Origin: Cohnella ginsengisoli
GTDB lineage: Bacteria; Bacillota; Bacilli; Paenibacillales; Paenibacillaceae
Direction: 5' to 3'
Assembly (NCBI RefSeq): GCF_029525555.1
Contig: NZ_JAPDHZ010000005.1
Coordinates: 1 to 56,843 of the forward strand
DNA: 56,843 bases
Position numbers and translations under genes: made by a program. Under the pieces are notes generated by a model that ran no database searches, had not been told where the DNA came from, and saw nothing but the letters and a program-made list of their open reading frames with translations. This document shows, in pieces, positions 1 through 8,425 of this stretch (positions are counted from its first letter, which is position 1; every line of letters starts with the position of its first letter).

Positions 1-419
1 TCCTCACGGCCTGGAATCGACGGAGGGTTTTCTCGCCGACATGATGGATCCTCGGCCGGACAGCCGCGGCTTCGTCATCGCGGAGGCGGATACGGAGCTG
101 TATATCGGGCAGATCGGGCTGGATGCGATCGAATGGAAAAACCGTTGCGGACGGATCGGCATCGTGATCGGCGCGCCGGAGCGCTGCGGGCAAGGGTTGG
201 GGACGGAGGCGATGCGTCTGCTGTGCGGGTATGCCTTTAAGGAGTTAAACCTGAATCGGCTGGAACTGGAAGTGTACGACTTCAACGAACGGGCGTACCG
301 CAGTTATTTGAAGTGCGGATTCGTCGAAGAGGGGGAGGCTGCGAGAGAAGCTGTATCGCAACGGTCGATATGCGGACGTGATCCAAATGGGATTATTGAG
401 GTCGGAATGGACTGAATGA
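1..419 (+). CDS. GNAT acetyltransferase, RimJ/RimL type (partial, frameshifted)
   Basis: This is the C-terminal part of an N-acetyltransferase that would transfer acetyl from acetyl-CoA to an amino group. The reading frame is open to the left edge, so the start lies outside the window. The acetyl-CoA loop appears as the Q-G-L-G-T-E-A motif near 190-210, followed by the family's N-x-R-A-x-R-x-Y-x-K-x-G-F motif. A run of five G at 331-335 shifts the frame. With one G removed the protein ends R-L-R-E-K-L-Y-R-N-G-R-Y-A-D-V, the normal ending of this family, and stops at 417-419. As read, it stops at 413-415 with an unrelated tail. The substrate cannot be inferred. Confidence 0.8.
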
Positions 420-430
420 AAAGCATTCAT

Positions 431-449
431 AAAATATATTATGTAAACT
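431..449 (+). other. dif-like half site (XerD-arm resemblance)
   Basis: Nineteen bases match the 3' part of the B. subtilis dif site at 18 positions, including the complete 11-bp XerD arm TTATGTAAACT. The XerC arm on the left does not match. Two weaker relatives lie at 4517-4535, just upstream of xerS, and 39146-39164. This may be chance or a promoter-like AT-rich element. Confidence 0.25.
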
Positions 450-666
450 AATTGCGAAAAATCCTTCTTTATGCACCATTCGTGCTTATGTTCGCATCAA
501 GGGGGCCTTTAAATTAATGACGTTAAATAAGTTAGTATATGCTGCAAGGGGGGCGATACTAGAAGACCCTCTTTAGGGAATTTTTAGCGGACGGATGCAA
601 CTCCTAATCTTCTAAAGCGTCTAATGAAGAGATTCATAGATCGCTTGGTAGAAAAGGAGCTTACCG

Positions 667-1947
667 ATGAAATTGCCTAAACCCGTTCAAAAATGGCTGC
701 CGGCCGTCCTGGCGTCGGCTATTTTGCTGCCGCTCGGCGCACAAGACGCAACGGCGGCCGTCGCTGCCCCTGCGGTCACGATCGTGCTCGACGACGTGAA
801 GTTCCCCGTTCCCGTGCCGCCGATCAACAGCAAGGGGACGATCCTGTTGCCTTTCCGCAAAATTGCCGAAGCGCTCGACGTTAACGCGGTATGGTTACCC
901 GCGACCAAATCGGTCGTCGCCAAGGGCAAAGACGCTGGGGGGCAAGCGGTCGAAGTGCATCTGACGCTCGGCCAGAAATCGGCATCTATTAATGGCGTTA
1001 AATTTACGTTGAATGCGGCGCCTGTCATGTCTCACGATTCGGTACTCGTGCCGCTTGCATTTTTTAGTCAGGCCTTCGGCGCCAATGTGACATGGGACGG
1101 GCCGGCGAAAATAGTACGCGTCGTTTCGCCGCAGCGCGAGATGCGGCTGCTTGGCTTTTATGCTGTCGCGGCTTATAGTCAGCTGGCGCTAACGAAGGAT
1201 ATGAACGACGTTGCTTTCGGTTGGAGCCAGGTCGATTACAATGGCGAGATCACCTTAGTCGACACGACCGGCGACCGATGGTATTGGCCGCAAGCCGCCG
1301 GCGACGATACGCCGGAATCGATCGTCGGGCAGGTCAATGCGAACGGCGCCGGCAGCTACCTGGCCGTGCTGGGCAAGGACGGCAAGGGACAGCTCATGAA
1401 GATGCTGACGGACAAGACGCTGCGTGACGCTTCGATCGAACGCCTGCATACCCTTGTGAAGGACAATGCGTTCGGCGGCATCATGCTCGACTTCGAAGGG
1501 CTCGGCTGGCGTGACGATCCGGCGATGGCCCAATCGGCGCTGAATGCCTACGTCAAGCAGCTCGTCGCAGCCGTCAAGCCGGACGGCATCAAGGTGTCGC
1601 TCGCGGTACCTCCGCTGAACGGCGAATACAAAGGATACGATTATGCGGCGCTGGCCAAAATGGCCGACGAGCTTGTCATCATGGCTTACGATTACGGCGA
1701 CAACAAAAAGCCGCAACCGAACGCGAAAGTCGACGAGGCGATCAGCAAGGCGATCGCGACGGGCGCGCCGAAGTCTAAGCTCTTGTTGGCGATTAATTTG
1801 GACGCGGAAAACGAGACGACGGTCGACGACAAGCTCGGCCTCGCGAAGCGCTACGGCCTGGGCGGCGCCGCTTTCTGGAGATTGGGGATTTTCACCGAGG
1901 CAGAGAGGACCGCCATTGGCCGTTCGGCGACGAAGATCGGAGGATAG
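667..1947 (+). CDS. Secreted GH18-type glycoside hydrolase with copper-amine-oxidase-N-like domain
   Basis: A 426-residue exported protein. Residues 1-30 are a signal peptide (K-x-x-K start, hydrophobic core, A-T-A-A cleavage region). Residues about 35-155 hold the stalk domain common in Paenibacillus surface proteins, annotated as the copper amine oxidase N-terminal domain, with the L-L-P-F-R and V-L-V-P-L repeats. Residues 158-425 are a GH18 barrel: G-G-I-M-L-D-F-E-G-L carries the catalytic acid (Glu about 277), and V-I-M-A-Y-D-Y is the late conserved strand. Family members such as YaaH and YdhD act on peptidoglycan or chitin oligosaccharides in wall turnover or spores. The start has RBS AAAAGGAG. 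The next gene begins 3 nt after the stop. Confidence 0.85.
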   Translation: MKLPKPVQKWLPAVLASAILLPLGAQDATAAVAAPAVTIVLDDVKFPVPVPPINSKGTILLPFRKIAEALDVNAVWLPATKSVVAKGKDAGGQAVEVHLTLGQKSASINGVKFTLNAAPVMSHDSVLVPLAFFSQAFGANVTWDGPAKIVRVVSPQREMRLLGFYAVAAYSQLALTKDMNDVAFGWSQVDYNGEITLVDTTGDRWYWPQAAGDDTPESIVGQVNANGAGSYLAVLGKDGKGQLMKMLTDKTLRDASIERLHTLVKDNAFGGIMLDFEGLGWRDDPAMAQSALNAYVKQLVAAVKPDGIKVSLAVPPLNGEYKGYDYAALAKMADELVIMAYDYGDNKKPQPNAKVDEAISKAIATGAPKSKLLLAINLDAENETTVDDKLGLAKRYGLGGAAFWRLGIFTEAERTAIGRSATKIGG

Positions 1948-1949
1948 GC

Positions 1950-2973
1950 ATGCCTTTTGAAGCATTATTAAACCGCTATGATCCCGGGAGACGTTGGACC
2001 GTATCCGAAGGAGAGAGCGGCTGGAACAACACGACGCGGATCGCGGAGAGCGATCGCGGCGACAAACGCGTGCTTCGCATCTATGAGACGCACAAAGACG
2101 CGGAGAAGATCGCTTTCGAGCACGACGTGCTGCTGAAGCTCAGCGAGGCGGCACTGCCGTTCGCCATACCCCGTCCGCTCGCGCTCCCGGACGGCGCTAC
2201 TTACGCGACGTTGTCAGACAGTACGGGGCGGTATGCGGCATTGTTTACCTATACGGACGGCATTCGTCCGAACGGAATGGATCCCGTCGTCGCAGAATCG
2301 ATCGGTACTGCCGTCGGACGCTTGTCGCTTGCGCTGCGTGAGCTTATGCCGACGGCCGCTCCCGCCTATTTGCCCTGCTACGAGCTCGAGCGGACGCATC
2401 CGTCTTGTCCGGGCAGCGTCATCGCGGCTTTCTGCGAGGCGCCGCCGGCTGCGTTTCACGACTTGCGGGACTCGCTTCTGCGGATCGGCGAGACTATGCG
2501 CGCCTTTCAAGCGGCGCTGCAGAAGGTACGCAGCCTGCCGCATCAGCTCGTGCACGGCGATATTAACGATTCCAACTTGCTGGTGAGCATGCATGACCGT
2601 ACGCAGATCGCGGCCATACTGGACTTTGAGTTTTGCACGACGGAGCTGCGCGCGATGGAGCCGGCGGTTGCGCTGGCCGGATTAATCGGCGAAGCGGGGG
2701 GACCTTCGCGCGGCCGCCGCCTTTTTGAAGGGCTTCGGCGACATCGCTCCCTTGAACGGGGAAGAGATCGATGCATTGCCTTTGCTCATGCGGCTGCGCC
2801 GGCTGGATGTATTCGTTCACTTTCTCGGGCGTTATTTGAGCGGAGTGGACGACGCGGCGGTGCTCCGTGAACAGACGATGGAGACGGCAGCCGGGTTAGC
2901 CTTGGTGGATCGGCTTGAAGCCGAGATCCGGTCGATGTGCAGAGAGACGAAGACAAAGAATGCGAGCGGATAA
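1950..2973 (+). CDS. Aminoglycoside phosphotransferase/homoserine kinase-II family kinase (frameshifted)
   Basis: A small-molecule kinase of the APH/CotS fold, about 340 residues. The catalytic loop L-V-H-G-D-I-N-D-S-N-L-L-V sits near residue 200 and the metal-binding A-I-L-D-F-E-F motif near residue 221. The true substrate is not evident; relatives include spore-coat kinases and homoserine kinases. The frame is broken at a G6 run, 2696-2701. Removing one G joins the N-terminal part to a C-terminal segment that ends at 2973 (R-L-D-V-F-V-H-F-L-G-R-Y). It follows the GH18 gene by 2 nt and is followed 1 nt later by the next gene, so the three form one operon. Confidence 0.8.
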
Positions 2974-2974
2974 A

Positions 2975-3292
2975 ATGGCTATCGCACAAGTGACGATCGT
3001 GCCGATCGGCACGGGATCGACGAGCGTGAGCGCATATGTCGCCGAAGTCGAGCGCGTCCTGCGCATGGCGCCTGAGCGGATCAAACACGAGATGACGCCG
3101 ATGAGCACGATCATCGAAGGCGAGCTCGAGGACGTGCTCGCTGTCGTCAGGCGAATGCACGAGACGCCGTTCAACCATGGCGCCCGGCGCGTGTCGACGT
3201 CGATCACGATCGACGACCGCAGGGACAAGCAGGGGACGATGGCGCAAAAAATGGAGGCCGTGGCGGACAAGCTGAGGCAGCAGACGGAATAA
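2975..3292 (+). CDS. MTH1187/YqgV family thiamine-binding-like protein
   Basis: A 105-residue protein of the UPF0045 (MTH1187) ferredoxin-like fold, similar to B. subtilis YqgV. The pattern M-A-I-A-Q-V-T-I-V-P-I-G-T-G-S-T-S-V-S starts the first strand. Later signs are H-E-M-T-P-M-S-T-I-I-E-G and the central G-A-R-R-V-S-T-S-I-T-I-D-D-R motif. Members bind thiamine or a related ligand and form tetramers. The ATG at 2975 is chosen because it lies 1 nt after the upstream stop and gives the family's usual length. It is the last gene before a strong bidirectional terminator. Confidence 0.8.
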   Translation: MAIAQVTIVPIGTGSTSVSAYVAEVERVLRMAPERIKHEMTPMSTIIEGELEDVLAVVRRMHETPFNHGARRVSTSITIDDRRDKQGTMAQKMEAVADKLRQQTE

Positions 3293-3293
3293 A

Positions 3294-3324
3294 AAAACGG
3301 GACGATTCGAGATCGTCCCGTTTT
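3294..3324. terminator. Bidirectional intrinsic terminator
   Basis: A perfect hairpin (GGGACGAT, loop TCGAG, ATCGTCCC) is flanked by an A-run on the left and TTTT on the right. It separates the convergent YqgV-like gene and xerS and can serve both. Confidence 0.88.
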
Positions 3325-3338
3325 GGCCAAGCGTTTTT

Positions 3339-4428
3339 TTAAGATTCCTGGCTGCGGCGCTTGTCGATCGCTTCCTCCATCGTTTTGTCCGTCAGATGAG
3401 CGTAAATCTGCGTCGTCTCCGGCGAGGCGTGGCCGAGCTGCTCCTGCGTCTTGTACAGATCGTTCGACAAATAATAGTCGGTCGCGAACGAATGCCGAAG
3501 CTTATGGACGGACAGATAAGGCTTGCCGAATCGCTTCGCGTACTTGATCACCATCTCTTGGACCGCTCGCTTGGTCATGCGCGAGCCTTCCTTCTTGCCG
3601 TTCGCCAGGGCAAGAAAGAGGGCTTTTTCCCGTTTGGGCGCATGATAGCGAATTTCGCGCTGCTGCAGGTAAGACTCAAGGTTAGACAGAGCGTCTTGAC
3701 GGAAAAAAACGGGCGTTTTAAACGTATCGTCGTTGCTGCCTTTCCGGTAGACGTAGAGCAGTTTCTTTTTTAAGATCAAGATCGTCCAGGTTCAAATTCA
3801 CCAGCTCCGATACGCGGAGGCCCGAATTCAAGACGAGGCTCACGATGCAGGCATCGCGCGTATGGTTCAACTCGTGTGCGTATAGGGCCTGCTTGTTGTC
3901 AGCCACATCCGCTGCATAGTGCTCGTTGATATAAGCGATAAATTCGGAGATTTCCTCTTCTTGAAGCAGCTTGCCTTCCAGCTTGGCGGCCGTATCCTTC
4001 GGTTTGTGCGTTCGCTTGATCGACACCTTGGCCATCACGTTGCGCTTCAGCAGCGGGTAGAAGTCGTCATCCTCCGCGATCTGGCTGAGATAGTGGAATA
4101 ACGAGCGAAGGGAGGAGAGCTTGCGGGAGATCGTCGTCCGCGTGTTGGCGTGCTCGCGCCGGGTCGACAGCTCCATCCGGAAGCTGTCGATCTCGTCCAT
4201 CTTCAGCTTTTCCAGCGCTTCGATCGGTATGTCGGACATCTTCTCCGCCGTGGTCAATCCTTCGCGCATCAGCCAGTTAAAAAACGTTTCATAATCTCTC
4301 ACGTACTCCAGCAGGGACGAAGGGGAGAGGTCCGGCAGCTTATAGTTAATAAACTTTTCGACGTACCAGGGCATGCTGGGCACGCGCTGATCCAATTGCT
4401 CGCGGTCTTTTGCTTTTTGCAGGTTCAT
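3339..4428 (-). CDS. xerS: Tyrosine recombinase XerS (frameshifted)
   Basis: A site-specific tyrosine recombinase of about 362 residues, of the XerS type used by some Firmicutes to resolve chromosome dimers. The N-terminal start M-N-L-Q-K-A-K-D-R and the M-P-W-Y-V-E-K-F motif are XerS-like. Catalytic residues are visible: Arg in S-G-L-R-V-S-E-L, the H-K-L-R-H-S-F-A-T-D box, L-G-H-A-S, and the nucleophile Tyr in T-T-Q-I-Y-A-H-L. One extra T in the T6 run at 3766-3771 (AAAAAA on the coding strand) splits the frame after D-L-D-L-K-K; removing it restores a single protein. The RBS GGAGCG lies 8 nt upstream of the ATG. It stands alone, without phage or transposon genes, so a housekeeping role is likely. 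Confidence 0.87.
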
Positions 4429-4516
4429 AAGGTTTGCGCTCCATGCGGTTGATTTAGGGTTATTATACCAGACGGGCGGGTCACATTGGGCATCGAGGTT
4501 TTTATAAAGGCGTCGT

Positions 4517-4535
4517 AAATTATATTATGTAAACA
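4517..4535 (+). other. dif-like half site upstream of xerS
   Basis: It matches the right part of B. subtilis dif at 16 of 19 positions and overlaps an inverted repeat TAAACA-AAATA-TGTTTA (4530-4546). It lies 90 bp upstream of the xerS start. Either a recombinase recognition or autoregulatory site, or an AT-rich coincidence. Confidence 0.25.
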
Positions 4536-4624
4536 AAATATGTTTAACTGCAACGAAAGCAGTTAAAAGGGGGAGGGGGAGACCAATCAACATTTAACGA
4601 CAATAAAATATTGAATTCGACAAA

Positions 4625-4981
4625 TTAACGCTCTAAATCCTCGCAAACGAGATCCTTAATGCCTCTCCGAATGATCTCGCAACGCAGCATTTGAACAAAT
4701 TCCGCATCCAATCCAAGCGATCTAGCCTCGAAGTAACTGCTGGCCAGATGGTCGTCCTGGAGATGCGCCAAAATGAACCTCATTTGGGGAATGACTTTTC
4801 CGGAAGGGGTCTTCACGAGTTCAGCCGCTTCCTTGAAGCGGAGCGTTTCCAATTGAACTTCTTCTGCGATATTCAATATTTCATGGCGATTAAGCCGTAC
4901 CCGAATCATCTGCTCCTGCAGCACGGTCTGAACCGCGAGGGAGACGTACCACGCATCGTCGCTTTCCTTAAGCACCTTCAT
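4625..4981 (-). CDS. Hypothetical protein, 118 aa, next to the comX gene
   Basis: No family recognised. It is a soluble, mixed-charge protein starting M-K-V-L-K-E-S-D-D-A-W-Y-V and ending I-K-D-L-V-C-E-D-L-E-R, with no membrane segment or signal peptide. The ATG at 4981 is preferred over an upstream TTG at 4996 because AGGTG sits 6 nt upstream. It lies between comX and xerS on the same strand as comX but behind the comX terminator, so it probably has its own promoter in the AT-rich 4982-5156 region, which holds an inverted repeat. A link to the quorum-sensing locus is only positional. Confidence 0.6.
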   Translation of the reverse strand: MKVLKESDDAWYVSLAVQTVLQEQMIRVRLNRHEILNIAEEVQLETLRFKEAAELVKTPSGKVIPQMRFILAHLQDDHLASSYFEARSLGLDAEFVQMLRCEIIRRGIKDLVCEDLER

Positions 4982-5132
4982 CGTAATCACCTGCAAACCT
5001 CGTTTACTTTTAGTATGAATGGAATAGAAATCTTTTGAATGCTATGCGCTTATATGTTAAAGTTTACCTGTAATTTATTGGTGTTGTCAGTGCAATTTGC
5101 GTGCGTGAAGATGCACCCATTTTTGCATAGTC

Positions 5133-5149
5133 TTGCATTCGGTTTGCAA
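5133..5149. promoter_or_regulatory. Inverted repeat TTGCA-N7-TGCAA, possible ComA-type operator
   Basis: It sits in the leader region of the 118-aa gene, near comX. B. subtilis ComA binds TTGCGG-N4-CCGCAA; the outer TTGC/GCAA halves and total length (17 versus 16) are similar but not identical. Another TTGCA half lies at 5123-5127. Suggestive only. Confidence 0.3.
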
Positions 5150-5156
5150 AATAAAA

Positions 5157-5184
5157 AAGCGTACAACGTGAATTGTACGCTTCG
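5157..5184 (-). terminator. Intrinsic terminator of comX
   Basis: On the minus strand AAGCGTACAA/TTGTACGCTT forms a 10-bp stem followed by TTTTTTAT, 13 nt downstream of the comX stop. Confidence 0.82.
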
Positions 5185-5196
5185 CTTATTCTTTTT

Positions 5197-5388
5197 TTAG
5201 TACCAACCGGTTTCGGACTGGCTATCATTTGGATTCAGCAATGTTCTACGTAGGATTCGAACTTCTTTGGTTGTTAGTTTAAGTTGGGAGGAATCTGAAC
5301 TTAATGCAGCTTCACGTTTTTCCTGGCTCATACCTTTAAGAGATTTTACTTTGGAAGCGATTTCTGACGAAGGCACTGTAATAATCAA
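5197..5388 (-). CDS. comX: ComX-type quorum-sensing pheromone precursor
   Basis: A 63-residue peptide without a signal sequence that ends S-E-T-G-W-Y. ComX pre-peptides are 50-75 residues and carry a Trp within the last few residues, which ComQ modifies with an isoprenoid before export; here the Trp is second from the end. The central L-T-T-K-E-V-R-I-L-R-R-T-L-L helix resembles the region before the mature peptide in ComX proteins. The start is TTG at 5388, fixed by a strong AGGAGG 7 nt upstream. It is divergent from comP with only 71 bp between starts, whereas Bacillus has comX between comQ and comP in one direction. Identity rests on size, C-terminal Trp and comP/comA/comQ neighbours; sequence similarity alone would be weak. 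Confidence 0.75.
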   Translation of the reverse strand: MIITVPSSEIASKVKSLKGMSQEKREAALSSDSSQLKLTTKEVRILRRTLLNPNDSQSETGWY

Positions 5389-5459
5389 ATTGACTCCTCC
5401 TAGTGGATAATATTAACTTTTTCAATATAGCACATTTTGTAGAAAAAGAGGTTGTTTTA

Positions 5460-7779
5460 ATGAAAAATATGACCGTTAAAATTGGTGTTGTGCTCCTATT
5501 GACTGTTCAAGTTTGGTTTTGTGTGACTATGTTTAGATATCCTTATTTAGATATAGATATTTCAAATAAAAATGGCGAATGGGTAGTCCAAGCGATCGAT
5601 CACAGGAGTCCTGTTTTTAGAACGGTACTTAAAAAGGGAGATACTGTCTTGCGTATAGACGGTGAACTCCCTGAAAAGCATGTTTCCGTTAAACGGTGGG
5701 GGTCCATTGACCAAGCAAAAACGATTGAATTCATTAAGGATGGGTCTATCCAAATTATTGACACTTCAAAATTCCATACGATATCATCTCAGGACTTTTC
5801 ATCGTTTGCCGGCGGTTTAGTCGGAATAAGTATCTCTATTCTTTTTTTCTTTGGTATAAAGCATTCCTTGTCTTCCAGATATTTATCTTTCGTTTTTCTG
5901 AGTATCGGATTTACATTTATGAGCCTAGGAGCTTCCTTGCGAGGCGATTTACTGGGGAAAATTTCAATAGGGGTTTGTATAATTTTAATCCCCGTTGTTC
6001 TTGTTCACTTTCTAATCGTTTTTTTTGAACGAGAAAGGGAAAATAAAAATTTCTAACCGATATATGAAGTATCTTTATGGAATCGTTGGGCTATCCGTAC
6101 TTCCACAGTTCGTTTACTTATTTAATTTGAAAATGAGCAGTATCATCCATAATTATTTAGCGTTATTCGAACTGACTTTCTTTTCAATCGGAATTTTAAT
6201 AGATGTTATCTTTCTACTTTATATCTATATGAAGTACCGCAAGACACATCCGCATCTGGCTTTGATGTTAAAATGGATAGGCATATTTTTTACACTGTCT
6301 ACGTCTCCGGTTGTGTTATTAAGTTTTTTCTCAAAAGTGACAAGCAACCATGAATGGATTCCATCTGAATATACCAGTTGGGTCGTATTGTTATTTCCTT
6401 TATCTTTGACTTATTTATTGTCGGCTAAGAAAATCTATGATATTGACTTGGTTATCCGAAGATTTTTACTCGCAATCGTTGTTTCTTTTGTTCCAAGTAT
6501 ACTCGTTATTGGTTTAATTCTTATACTCGTATCTCACAAAGTAAGAATTGAAAATTTAATGCTTGCTTTTACCTTTATACTGCTATTATTCTCCGTCACT
6601 CTATATACATTGGAATATTTGACATCCAAGCTGGAAAGAGTCCTTTTTCCCAAAAAGCATTACTTACAAAGTTCACTCAATCAAATTTCAAAAAAATTAG
6701 GATTGATTTCAAGTTTTAAACAATTAAAGAGCGTGATTTTAATTGATATTATCGACATATTAAACGTACACGGAGGCGCGATTGTTTTTCAGCACGCTGA
6801 ATCAACCGAAATTATTAGCGAAGGTATCGTTTCGCATGAAGAAGTCATGAATGCATTAAATGATACTGCTCCGAGTATTGATACAGGTCTTTGTTTTGAA
6901 TTAACGCATAATCAAAAGTATAAGAGTTATCTATGGTTATCTCCGAAAAAAAATAACTTCATGTTTGGTTCAGAAGAAATTCAATGGCTAAAATTAATAG
7001 TTTCCTATTTGTCGGTCAGTATGGAAAACTTATTTTTAGTCAGTCAAATGTCGTTAAAACTCGAAAATTTAGCACTCCAAATCCCAAATGAAAATTCCGC
7101 TAACGACATTGCCTGGTTTAGGAAATTAATGTTCGAGCTTCAAGAAAAAGAACGGTTTCGTATTGCTACCGATTTGCATGATACGACCATGCAAGATTTA
7201 TTTTTTCTCAAACGGAAATTGGCGGCCTTGCTTGATAATTACTCGGACGACTGGCAGGATTCAGAGCAGGCAAAGAGTCTGCTCGATTATATCGATATTA
7301 TCAATATGAATTTGCGCCAGAGTTGCTTTGAGCTGCATCCCTATCTGCTGCATGAGCTTGGACTCGTTCGCACGATCGACAAACTGATTGAACTAGAGCG
7401 ATCAGCTTTGTCATTTGAGATTGAGTTTAGGTACGCGGGACTCGATATGATCGAATCCTGCGATATGGACATGAAGCGTCATCTCTTCCGTGTATTCCAG
7501 GAGTTAATCAACAATGCGAAAAAACATTCGAACGCGACAAAAGTGCATTTTAGTTTGAATGCTTCAAACGGCAAGCTGATGATTCAATACCGTGACAATG
7601 GGCTTGGCTTCTTATCCGAACAGGATCTCGTTCGCGAGATCGGAGGCTCTCACATAGGGTTAGAGCAACTGAAGAGCAGAATTTTATCGATGCGGGGCGT
7701 ATTCGAGATTAAATCCGGTCAAGGCAGAGGCATGTCGTTCAGCGCCGTAATTCCGCTCAAAGAAGGAATGACTGCATGA
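5460..7779 (+). CDS. comP: ComP-type membrane sensor histidine kinase (frameshifted)
   Basis: The pheromone receptor of a ComX system, about 772 residues, as in B. subtilis. Order: TM1 (residues 6-24); extracellular PDZ-like region with F-R-T-V-L-K-K-G-D-T-V-L-R-I (35-95); a multi-TM sensor to about 330; a GAF-like linker with S-V-S-M-E-N-L; HisKA_3 domain with D-L-H-D-T-T-M-Q-D-L (His about 572); and HATPase with Q-E-L-I-N-N-A-K-K-H and D-N-G-L-G-F. One extra T in the T8 run 6019-6026 splits the frame inside the TM region. The ATG at 5460 follows AAAGAGG by 9 nt and matches the ComP N-terminus M-K-N. The first 1.7 kb is clearly AT-richer than its neighbours, suggesting acquisition or allele exchange. 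It overlaps comA by 4 nt. Confidence 0.9.
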
Positions 7780-8412
7780 AACGAAAATATAAGACGATTG
7801 TCGTGGACGACCACCCATTGATGGCGCAAGCGACGCTGCAATTGCTCGGCCAAATGGAACGGATCGAGACGGCCGGCGTTGCCAAGAGCGGCGAAGAAGC
7901 GGTTCTATTGGCCACTGTCGTCTGTCCCGATCTGGTGCTGCTTGACTATCAATTGCCGGATCTGAGCGGCACGCAGGTCGCGGAGCAAATGAAGGCGGCG
8001 CATCCGAATCTCAAAATTATCATTTTCACCGGCGTCGACGTATCGGACTTGCTTCCTTTTTTTACTATCCAATCTGATTAGCGGGATCATCTCCAAAGGG
8101 GTCACCGAGTCGACGATGAAACATATTATCGCTTGCGTGCTGGACAACCATATCGTCCTGCCGCAGAGCATGCTGCCTCAGCTGAAGAGCGTATCCGGCA
8201 AAGACGCCGTCAACCAGCTATTGTCGGACGAGGAAGTGCTGCTCATGACGCTAATCATTAAGGGCGATACGTACGAGAAAATCGCCGAGCAAATGTATAT
8301 CAGCAAGCGGTCGGTCGACAACTATCTTCGTCGTATCTATGAGAAGCTCGGCGTTCAGACGCGGGCGCAAGCGATCGAGAAATTCGTGCAAAGTTCGCAA
8401 TACCAAAGTTGA
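7776..8412 (+). CDS. comA: ComA-type NarL/LuxR response regulator (frameshifted)
   Basis: Response regulator partner of comP. The receiver has the acidic pair V-V-D-D-H-P, phospho-acceptor Asp about 56 in L-L-D-Y-Q-L-P, and the I-I-I-F-T-G-V-D-V strand that resembles ComA's I-I-V-Y-T-G. The C-terminal LuxR helix-turn-helix reads Y-E-K-I-A-E-Q-M-Y-I-S-K-R-S-V-D-N-Y. One extra T in the T7 run 8057-8063 breaks the frame after D-L-L-P-F; removing one T gives F-L-L-S-N-L-I-S-G-I-I-S-K-G, rejoining both halves. It overlaps comP by ATGA, indicating translational coupling. It would activate target genes after phosphorylation; no strong ComA box was found at comX or comP. Confidence 0.87.
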
Positions 8413-8425
8413 GAGGGAGACGGGC

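Noticed and set aside
1255..1965. Long minus-strand open frame opposite the GH18 gene, and similar long antisense frames across 11-31 kb
   Set aside because: Arg-rich translations mirror the GC-rich codons of the real genes; no RBS or family motifs.
3339..4428. Phage or island integrase
   Set aside because: The protein matches XerS in start and length, and no phage genes lie nearby.
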